Part shown: positions 17,717 through 24,760 of the stretch, one piece after another
Numbering within the stretch: the first letter of the stretch is position 1
Layout: each line of letters opens with the position of its first letter
Source: JABDQA01 sp963759125
Lineage (GTDB): Bacteria; Desulfobacterota; Desulfobulbia; Desulfobulbales; Desulfocapsaceae
Assembly: GCA_963759125.1 (NCBI GenBank)
Contig: CAVWXN010000011.1
Coordinates: 1 to 64,000 of the forward strand
Length of the DNA: 64,000 nucleotides
Reading direction: 5' to 3'
Made by a program: the position numbers and the translations under genes
Notes under the pieces: model-generated
The model's database searches: none
Told to the model about the DNA's origin: nothing
The model's input: only the letters and a program-made list of their open reading frames with translations

Positions 17717-17998
17717 TCAATGCTTGCTGTTGGGGAGATGGTTTACCTGCAATAATGAGTAGCCCAGGTCATGTAAGGTATTGAGCACTCCCAGCAGGGC
17801 TGACTGGTCGACAAGCTCACCTTGTAAAGTCGTCAATGGAGCTGCATTTCTTCCAACAGTGGTTGCGATGGACATCCCAGCAAGTCGGTCTGACCAGCTG
17901 CTGTCAAGCTTTCCCTGGATATGTATCTGATATTTGGCAGGGTAGGAAATAGGTTGCCCCTGCTCCTTTTCTTTCTCGTTCGTTATTCGTGTCGTCAT
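17717..17998 (-). CDS. Small conserved protein between LuxR activator and ABC genes
   Basis: About 93 residues from the ATG at 17998; an upstream TTG at 18079 would add a hydrophobic N-terminal segment, and neither start has a strong Shine-Dalgarno. The core YQIHIQGKLDSSWSDRLAGM ... LQGELVDQSALLGVLNTLHDL matches a widespread small uncharacterised family (pattern: ...G-x-L-D-x-x-W-S-D-x-x-x-G...). These often lie next to helix-turn-helix regulators or hydrolases. Cytoplasmic and functionally unknown. The gene ends 16 bases before the ABC ATPase, so it is part of the operon. Confidence 0.7.
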   Translation of the reverse strand: MTTRITNEKEKEQGQPISYPAKYQIHIQGKLDSSWSDRLAGMSIATTVGRNAAPLTTLQGELVDQSALLGVLNTLHDLGYSLLQVNHLPNSKH

Positions 17999-18085
17999 AA
18001 ACAACAGAATAAGCGTGATACTCAACAGAGGGAATGTGCCAAAAAGGTGTAAAAAAGGTGTAGGAAATGAGGCAACCAACAGAGA

Positions 18086-20788
18086 TTAGGAGATAACCCC
18101 CAGAGACAATGCTTTGCTTACCGCTTCCTGTCGATTTCTGACCTGCAGTTTTTTGTAGATGTTTGCCGTGTGCCGTTTCACCGTACCGTATGATATGAAG
18201 AGATTGTCCGCAATTTCCTGGTTACTCAGCCGTTTATGAAGCAGCAGGACGATCTCATATTCACGGTTTGTAAAAGGAGTCTCAAGGGTCTCTTCCTGGT
18301 GCGAATGAGGTAAAGAGTTATCGGCACGCATTGATTTAACGAAGGGTTGATCTCCAGCTGGAAATGCTGCACGCAACACCTCGGCATACTCACCATAAGG
18401 TTGCTGGCGGGGGAATCTTGTCAGGAGCTCCGCCATCTCTTCACCCATATCTATATAGGTACGCACAAACCCTCTTGGCTCTGCGAGAGTAAATGAGTCA
18501 ATCAGCTTGGCGATGGCCTTTTCGTTTTTTCCGAGCTTTACATTGAGCAGGGCCTGTAGTGCCAGGACCTTGATCTGGAACTGAAAGTTGCTGATTTTGC
18601 AGAAATAACGATCCAGGGTGGAGAGAAATGATGCGGCTTTGCTCAGACTATCTGCAGAACCTTCAGTAAGATACACCTTGGCCAGCGTCAGTCGGGGCGT
18701 ATAGAAACGCAGCCCCGGACGCATAATTGATGGATCGTATGTTCTACTCCAGGCCAGCGCAGAACCCAACGAGCCGAGTCGCAAGGCCAGATCTGCTTCA
18801 AATGCCTTGGCAACGCTCAGGATATATGGGTTTTTGATGTTGAACGCAAGCGCGACGATCTCCTTGGTAATCGATCGTGCCTTTTCCGGCATCCCCATCT
18901 CGAGGTAGACGTAAGCCAGGGCAAATCCGCTGTGGATATAATTATGGCGGTTTACAAGTTTGAGCGTTGTATCTTTCTCTACAACTCTGGATAGATGAAA
19001 AAACGCAGATTCCATATCGTTTTTTTCATAGCTGCTGACTCCCAGGAAAAAATGGCCATGGGCAACTGTCTCTGACAGACTAATTTTCTGGCCAAGTTCC
19101 AGATAGACCTGGGCTGTCTGCTGGAGTTCCTGCAAGTCTCCATCCATCCAATATACAAAGCAAAGAGCACTCAGCAGTCGTGCGTGATACGTACTGGCGA
19201 CCGACTGATTCGTGTTGAGGGCATGTATCACCCGTTGCTGTCCCTCCAGAGTCTTTCCGTTCATCTGCAGGGAGACCGACTGCATGATTATTCCAAACCC
19301 CCGTTCACTTCCATTCTCTTCGGGAAGAAATTCAAGCGCTGTCGATGCCTGCTGCAATGCTCTCTCACCATCTGATTCGAGGTAGCTTTGTAAACTCCGG
19401 AGTACCCAGAACTCTCCCCACAATCTGCCCTCGCTGGGGTAATTTCTGGGAGATTCCAGCATGATGGCTTCAATGGCGTCCAGGATAGGGTTCATCTCGG
19501 GAAACCCTATCAGAGACCAGGCACTTACTATCATAATTTCCGGTTCGCTCTGGAGTAGCTTAACCGGCAGGAACTGGATCAGGCGACGTAATTCATGCCA
19601 CTGCTCCTTTTCCATAAGCTTGGACTTGTTGGCTGCGATCAGAGAGACTGCGAGTCGCTTATTCTGGGCCTTTAGAGCGTGGTACATTGCATCTTCGATA
19701 AACCCATGTTTCCTGAACCACCAATATGCTCTCTCGTGAAGCGTCAGAATCTCTTCAGGGCTGAAGCGCTTTTCGAGCAGGTACTGCAGAAGGGATTGAA
19801 AAAGATGATGATACCTGAACCATTCATGACGATGATCAAGGGGTACATAGAACAGGTTTGATACCTCAAGTTGCTCAAGAAACTCAGAGCCATCCACATC
19901 TGTCTGATCGCACAACGCCTCACAAAGTGATGGACACATCTTGTTCAGAATTGATGTCTTGACAAGATACTCCCGAATGGCCGGAGATTGATGTGATAGT
20001 ACTTCCGACATCAGATAATCCCTGATGTCTCGCGTGTCTCCATGCATGGCCTCTCGTGTGAACGCTTTGAGGTCGGTATGCGTCCTCAGGCCAAGAGCGA
20101 CCATTCGAATGCCGGCTGGCCAGCCTTCAAGTTTTTGGTAAAACCTCAGATAATCTTTATCGGTGAGCTTGCCCTCAATAACGGTCTGCAGAAAATCTTT
20201 TGTCTCCCCAAAAGAGAATTGCAAATCAACCTGTCTTACCTCCGCGAGAGCTCCTTTTCCCCGAAGCCTGGTTACGTTTATCGGCGGGTCTCTGCGGGTA
20301 ATGAGAACTAAATGGAGTGAAGGAATATCAAATTCCAACAGGCAATTCATAACATAGTGAATGTCGGGATCATGGATAAATCCGTAATCATCAAGAACCA
20401 GATAAAACGGACTTTTTATCTCTGCGAGGTCATTAATAAGCTCTTCAGCCAATTCTTCTCTGGAGCATAGTACAGGAGCTCTCAATAACGTCTTTGACTG
20501 GACGCATGAGTCAGGGAAAAGTGTATGAATTGCGGCCAGGAAATAATTGAAAAAGGAGGCGAGATTACTATCTGCATCTGCCAGTGAAAGCCAGGTGTAG
20601 TCGATTTTTGACAAATCAATCCAACGGCTTACAGTCACACTCTTGCCATACCCCGCAGACGCTGAAACGAGTATCAGGCGAGAACCGACATACGTATCGA
20701 GTCTCTTGAACAGTTCAGCTCGATTTACAAAGTCATCTGGAACGCGGGGCTTGAAGAGCTTTGTTTTTAAAATTGTATTCTGGGGCAT
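18086..20788 (-). CDS. MalT-like LuxR-family ATP-dependent transcriptional activator
   Basis: 900 residues with STAND/MalT architecture: Walker A (SASAGYGKSVTVSRW) near residue 42, Walker B-like FYLVLDDYG, winged-helix region, a long central TPR-like helical domain (about 400-760), and a C-terminal LuxR HTH (LTNREYEIVLLLHKRLSNQE ... SYGTVKRHTANIYKKLQVRN). Such proteins oligomerise on ATP and inducer binding and activate transcription. It is the first gene of the minus-strand cluster reaching to 11408, so it probably controls the ABC/DUF3299/amidohydrolase/porin genes. A second LuxR regulator is transcribed divergently from 21380. The inducer is unknown. Confidence 0.9.
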   Translation of the reverse strand: MPQNTILKTKLFKPRVPDDFVNRAELFKRLDTYVGSRLILVSASAGYGKSVTVSRWIDLSKIDYTWLSLADADSNLASFFNYFLAAIHTLFPDSCVQSKTLLRAPVLCSREELAEELINDLAEIKSPFYLVLDDYGFIHDPDIHYVMNCLLEFDIPSLHLVLITRRDPPINVTRLRGKGALAEVRQVDLQFSFGETKDFLQTVIEGKLTDKDYLRFYQKLEGWPAGIRMVALGLRTHTDLKAFTREAMHGDTRDIRDYLMSEVLSHQSPAIREYLVKTSILNKMCPSLCEALCDQTDVDGSEFLEQLEVSNLFYVPLDHRHEWFRYHHLFQSLLQYLLEKRFSPEEILTLHERAYWWFRKHGFIEDAMYHALKAQNKRLAVSLIAANKSKLMEKEQWHELRRLIQFLPVKLLQSEPEIMIVSAWSLIGFPEMNPILDAIEAIMLESPRNYPSEGRLWGEFWVLRSLQSYLESDGERALQQASTALEFLPEENGSERGFGIIMQSVSLQMNGKTLEGQQRVIHALNTNQSVASTYHARLLSALCFVYWMDGDLQELQQTAQVYLELGQKISLSETVAHGHFFLGVSSYEKNDMESAFFHLSRVVEKDTTLKLVNRHNYIHSGFALAYVYLEMGMPEKARSITKEIVALAFNIKNPYILSVAKAFEADLALRLGSLGSALAWSRTYDPSIMRPGLRFYTPRLTLAKVYLTEGSADSLSKAASFLSTLDRYFCKISNFQFQIKVLALQALLNVKLGKNEKAIAKLIDSFTLAEPRGFVRTYIDMGEEMAELLTRFPRQQPYGEYAEVLRAAFPAGDQPFVKSMRADNSLPHSHQEETLETPFTNREYEIVLLLHKRLSNQEIADNLFISYGTVKRHTANIYKKLQVRNRQEAVSKALSLGVIS

Positions 20789-21379
20789 ATCCGGGGAGGT
20801 CCATAGTCTTTTCTGATATTATCATTCTTATCAATTTTATTAATAATTACAATTCTAAACGAGATAATACGGTTTAAACTTAACATGATGCAGATCTGTA
20901 TACGTATGGAACTTGCTGTCCTACAGGAGAGAGGTTTAAACAATTTCTCTACATAATCACTCATTCATTTTGGGTAGATTGTGTGTTCCCCGTCAGACCA
21001 TGTGAGACAAAAACATGACATGAATTAATTGAACCCTGCCAGTGGAGACCTCTCGTTTGGTTCAGTATCCCCAATTATCAGATTATCAGGAACTCCGCGT
21101 AACATAGTCTGTTTTTTCTTTTTATATTAATATATTCAATAACTTAAGGTTTTTTCTGAAATGCTTCACTTAGACCGAGGAATGCTGAATTAAAACTTGT
21201 TCCTGATTATCATCTAGCTTCAAATATCACGGGAATAAGACCTTGCCGGCGGGTACCTCTCGCTGGCTGAATTCGGCCCAATCCCGTCTGAGCAGAAATA
21301 ATTTGCGAAAACAAAAAGCAGAAGATACCTTGTGTTTCATACCTGCACGTTCAGGGTGCTTCTTCTCACCAGCAATGAA
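20789..21379. other. Divergent regulatory region between two LuxR genes
   Basis: About 590 AT-rich bases between the divergent MalT-like and PAS-LuxR genes, where the promoters of both should lie. It contains one copy of a ~50-base repeat (21084-21135) found inverted at 29534-29584. Short related motifs CCTGCCAGTGGAGACCTCT (21038) and CTTGCCGGCGGGTACCTCT (21240), and CCTGCCGGTGGAGATCTCT at 31102, may be a degenerate repeat or binding site. Confidence 0.45.
21084..21135 (+). repeat. ~50-base dispersed repeat, copy A
   Basis: TATCAGGAACTCCGCGTAAC is followed by a T-rich run and CTTTTTATATTAATAT. The reverse complement of 29534-29584 has the same order (TATCAGGAACTCCGCGCAAC ... CTTTTTATATTAATAT) with few differences. 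Two copies in intergenic DNA suggest the end of a lost insertion sequence or a MITE-like element. Confidence 0.6.
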
Positions 21380-22087
21380 ATGACTGAATATAGAGAACAC
21401 AGAGACCGGGAGTTGGATCTTGACGATCTTTTCTCTGGTCTTGGTGGTACCATCCTCAAGAGCATCCGTACACCGTTTGGAATTTTTGATAGGAATTTCA
21501 GAATTCTGTGGATGAACAGAGCACTTGCTAGAATTCACAGCTGCAATGCTGACTCGGTCATCGGCGATATTTGTTATAGAACCTTTTATGGCTGCGACAA
21601 AGTATGCGATAATTGCTTCCTGGAAGAGGTTAAAAGCCAGGGACATACGGTGGTACTCGAGCGTTCCCATCTGTTTCCAGATGGAAAAACGCGTTGGGGG
21701 GAAATTCACGCATACCCGGTTCGAGGTAAAGATCGTTCGGTGGCGGCTATCGTAGTGATTATTTTTGAAACAACATCTCGTGTTGACAGCCTTGCCAAGC
21801 ATAAGCAATATGCCAGTCTGCTTGCGGATAAGCTCCAATCCAGAGAGGATATGGGCGAGCGAGTAACGAGCACCGATCAATCAGAAGAGGTGATAGAACC
21901 ACTGTCAAAAAGGGAAACAGAAATCCTTCGGCTTATCGTTGACGGCTATACCAACCCGCAGATCTCGGAGATGCTCTCAATTAGCGGAAACACGGTCAAG
22001 CGCCATATCAGCAATCTGTTTTTGAAGCTCGCTGTTAACGATCGCACCCAAGCGGCGGTCCTCGCCGTCCGGGAAAAACTCATTTAA
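21380..22087 (+). CDS. PAS-LuxR transcriptional regulator
   Basis: About 235 residues from the ATG at 21380; an in-frame GTG at 21332 would add 16 residues. The N-terminal half is a PAS-like domain (IRTPFGIFDRNFRILWMNRA) with a cysteine-rich loop, CYRTFYGCDKVCDNC, as in PAS domains of the 'C-Y-x-x-x-x-G-x-x-x-x-C-x-x-C' kind. The C-terminus is a LuxR HTH (LSKRETEILRLIVDGYTNPQ ... SGNTVKRHISNLFLKLAVND). No receiver domain, so it probably senses a ligand or redox state directly. Divergent from the MalT-like regulator and upstream of the alpha/beta hydrolase, its likely target. Confidence 0.85.
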   Translation: MTEYREHRDRELDLDDLFSGLGGTILKSIRTPFGIFDRNFRILWMNRALARIHSCNADSVIGDICYRTFYGCDKVCDNCFLEEVKSQGHTVVLERSHLFPDGKTRWGEIHAYPVRGKDRSVAAIVVIIFETTSRVDSLAKHKQYASLLADKLQSREDMGERVTSTDQSEEVIEPLSKRETEILRLIVDGYTNPQISEMLSISGNTVKRHISNLFLKLAVNDRTQAAVLAVREKLI

Positions 22088-22174
22088 TCAGCATGCAGTC
22101 ACCCGAATGGGTGATGCGCACTTCCTTGGACATCTATTACAATCGCAAACATTGGGAAACGCAGTTCCGGCAGG

Positions 22175-23050
22175 ATGAAGGCAAATTTCCAGTCTCAGAT
22201 GTTTGAAACACAAGAGGACAGTCCAATGTATAATGCAGATAATAGTAGTGCCCAGGACGGGCTAGTCAACGACAACGTGATGATGCACTTCTGCGCTCCA
22301 GCAGTTGATGCTGAAAGTGAAATCGACCGAAAGCTGACCCGTTCAGCAGAACAATATGATGTCCCGTTTGAAGGACAGATACTGAAAGCCTATACCTGGG
22401 GGGAAGGTAAAACCATCCTGATGGTGCACGGCTGGGGATCCCGGGCGAGTCACTTGGCGTTTCTGGGAAGGAGTATCGCAAAATCCGGGTTTCGTGTGAT
22501 TGCTTTTGATGGCCCTGCCCATGGAAATTCTGAATTTAAAGGGGATTATCCTCGTTCAAGCCTGCCTGAATTCTGTAGAGCGATTTTTCATATCTCGAAC
22601 CACTTTGGTCCAATATATGGTTATGTGGGCCATTCATTCGGCGGAACGGCTGCGGCATTCACCGCCTGTGGCCAGGCGAATTTATCCGGATACCGGGTGG
22701 AGGTTGAAAAACTGGTTTTAATCAGTTCGCCGTCTGGCATTGATGCCATGGTCAGCCACTATTGCCGGAACTACAAGCTTCCCGAAGGCGCTCAAGAAGC
22801 AGTCATTGTACAGCTGGAGAAGGAATTTCCGCTCAAGGCAAGAGATTATGAAATCAAAGATGCTTTAAGAAAATTCAACGGAGATGTGCTTGTGGTACAC
22901 GATGTCGATGACCAAGAGGTTTTCATCGAGGAGGCACGGCAGATGGTTGAGGGGCACGAACATGTCACCTTGATCGAGACCAGAGGTGAAGGACACAGGA
23001 AAATTCTGGCGAGCAGATCACTTATTAAAATCGTTAAATCTTTTTTGTAA
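22175..23050 (+). CDS. Alpha/beta hydrolase
   Basis: 291 residues. Strand-turn MVHGWGSRASH (oxyanion hole), nucleophile elbow YVGHSFGGTAAAF with the serine near residue 155, acid in VVHDVDDQEV, and a C-terminal histidine in ETRGEGHRKIL. This is a complete Ser-Asp-His triad. No signal peptide. It is 87 bases downstream of the PAS-LuxR gene. Substrate not predictable; an ATG at 22225 (MYNADNSS) is an alternative start. Confidence 0.85.
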   Translation: MKANFQSQMFETQEDSPMYNADNSSAQDGLVNDNVMMHFCAPAVDAESEIDRKLTRSAEQYDVPFEGQILKAYTWGEGKTILMVHGWGSRASHLAFLGRSIAKSGFRVIAFDGPAHGNSEFKGDYPRSSLPEFCRAIFHISNHFGPIYGYVGHSFGGTAAAFTACGQANLSGYRVEVEKLVLISSPSGIDAMVSHYCRNYKLPEGAQEAVIVQLEKEFPLKARDYEIKDALRKFNGDVLVVHDVDDQEVFIEEARQMVEGHEHVTLIETRGEGHRKILASRSLIKIVKSFL

Positions 23051-23108
23051 GGGACAAATCTTTATGTTCTATCAAGGACTATAAGCCATATCTGTCGGGG
23101 CAACTGCT

Positions 23109-23483
23109 ATGGACAAAACAATTAGATGGCTAAGAATGTCGTACTGGCTTGCAGCTATTGCAGATTTCGTGGTCGCTATCTTATGCCTCATTCCTTCCAG
23201 AATGGGTGTGGGGCAATATGTCTATCCGATGGGATTAATGTCGGCCGTGGCATTTTCATGGGGTGTACTCCTGCTGTTTGCAGACAGGGAACCCTTTGAG
23301 AGGCGATGGATTTTGCTACCCACTATACTTGTGGTTACTCTCCTCGGTATTGCTGGAGTACATGCCGGAATTACAGGAGTCTTACCGCTGTCTCGTGCTG
23401 TTGCCTCATCATGTGCGACAATGATTGTGCTCTCAATACTAATCTACAGCTATGTAAATGCCCGTAACCTTGAAAAGACATGA
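23109..23483 (+). CDS. Small integral membrane protein
   Basis: 124 residues with four predicted transmembrane helices (YWLAAIADFVVAILCLIP; GLMSAVAFSWGVLLLFA; ILLPTILVVTLLGIAGVHAG; AVASSCATMIVLSILIYSYV) and almost no loops. Not recognised beyond this. It follows the hydrolase by 58 bases and may be in its operon. Confidence 0.7.
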   Translation: MDKTIRWLRMSYWLAAIADFVVAILCLIPSRMGVGQYVYPMGLMSAVAFSWGVLLLFADREPFERRWILLPTILVVTLLGIAGVHAGITGVLPLSRAVASSCATMIVLSILIYSYVNARNLEKT

Positions 23484-23757
23484 TATCTGCCGATAGGGAA
23501 CAATGGTTTAGGGATCGGCAACCATAGTCTGAAAGGTTTACAGTAGTAACCTTGAAAATATAGGGAGCGGGTTTGTTGAGGATTTTTCTTGATAGCCTAG
23601 TTTAGGCGACAGGGCCTTGAACTTAACCTTGCCACAACGAAGGTAATCAGTCTTGTCGTTTACTCCAACGAAAGGTGTTTACTTTTTATCTCTCCTTCGG
23701 GCCGTCACGATTGTGGTGGCCTTGGTTGTTTCAATCTGAAAATAACGCCACCCTTGT

Positions 23758-23919
23758 TCAATCGAGATATCGTTGATTGATAAAGCAACCTACAAGAACA
23801 CCTGCAAGACTTCCAGCAAAGCTCAGCAAGTATGCTCCCATAACGCCAAATGGGTCACCAATCTCCCACCCTAGCCAACCAAATAGTGAAATTGTAAATA
23901 TCAGGCAAATTTTTTTCAT
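23758..23919 (-). CDS. Small membrane protein (53 aa)
   Basis: A clean short frame starting MKKICLIFTISLFGWLGWEI and ending GVLVGCFINQRYLD. It has two hydrophobic segments separated by GDPFGVMG, the second rich in small residues (AYLLSFAGSLAGVLVG). The pattern resembles a widespread family of tiny two-helix membrane proteins of unknown role. The start is the only ATG; a GGGTCTGG lies upstream. Confidence 0.6.
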   Translation of the reverse strand: MKKICLIFTISLFGWLGWEIGDPFGVMGAYLLSFAGSLAGVLVGCFINQRYLD

Positions 23920-24090
23920 ATTACCAGACCCTTTAGAGTAAGAAGTAATAGTTCCAGCAACCTTGAGCCAAACACATATTGCACCGAATGTTGAGATAGT
24001 TGCTGCAAATCTTCTAATTGGTCTGTGGGCAGCAAACTTAACCTTAGATCTGCTGTTATTCAGGAAAAATGGCTGATTTTCTAACCTCTG

Positions 24091-24357
24091 CTACTCCATA
24101 TTTCCGGTCAGCAAAGGGTGATCATCTGGTAAAACCTCTCTTGTCGTAATTTTTTTACCCATCACATCCTTTATCTTCTTATTACAAGTGAATGAAATTT
24201 CACCATCTATGAGGACCTTGCAGGAGCCGCACATCTGTATTCCGCAGCCAAAGCGGGTTTTCGTCAACCCGGCTTTCTCATGAATTACCCACACAAGCAG
24301 TTCATCGGGCTCCGCGTCAAGATCATACTTCTTATCATTTATACTGAGAGTGACCAT
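24091..24357 (-). CDS. Solitary [2Fe-2S] plant-type ferredoxin domain protein
   Basis: 88 residues matching the N-terminal half of the small iron-sulfur subunit of xanthine-oxidase-type molybdoenzymes (IorA/CoxS). The cluster motif is FGCGIQMCGSCKVLIDGE with a fourth Cys in SFTCNKK. The family's second, C-terminal helical [2Fe-2S] domain is absent and no molybdopterin or FAD subunit is nearby. It is either a stand-alone electron carrier or a truncated subunit. The start has a nearby AGGAGT (24360-24365), supporting an expressed gene. Confidence 0.75.
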   Translation of the reverse strand: MVTLSINDKKYDLDAEPDELLVWVIHEKAGLTKTRFGCGIQMCGSCKVLIDGEISFTCNKKIKDVMGKKITTREVLPDDHPLLTGNME

Positions 24358-24760
24358 ACATACTCCTCAAATTTAAGGTAGAGATTGTCTTCCTGTTTCA
24401 ATCCTGAAGAACAGAACCTTATCAATCTTCCACTGCAGTTAGGCAGCCAGTGCACATCTCCTAATCCTGAAAAGCGAATTGGTTGGTCCTGTCAAATCAG
24501 ATATTTAAAGGAGAAAGGTTAAATGAGGAAAGACCTTTAGTATGTTCTTCCGAGAGAATGTTTAGCTTACGCGCCAGAAAGCCTAGTCATATTAAAATTG
24601 CATGGGTGAGAAGTGAGAAGAGTACCTGCCTGACTGCAAGATAACACAATCGCCCTGCGAAGACTACAACCCTAGATACTCATTATGATTACCGAGCCCT
24701 GCGGTGAATTATCTGAAGCCTCTTCTCACCGGTTCGAAAACGGCTTTCCGGCTATCGCTC
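24358..24760. other. Intergenic, no gene recognised
   Basis: About 400 bases between the [2Fe-2S] gene start and the 3' end of the P-type ATPase gene, both on the minus strand. No convincing reading frame or terminator. GC content rises sharply at its right edge, where the ATPase begins. Confidence 0.4.

Noticed and set aside
21227..21880. Minus-strand frame over the PAS-LuxR gene
   Set aside because: The plus strand has clear PAS and LuxR HTH motifs; the minus frame has no recognisable domain.
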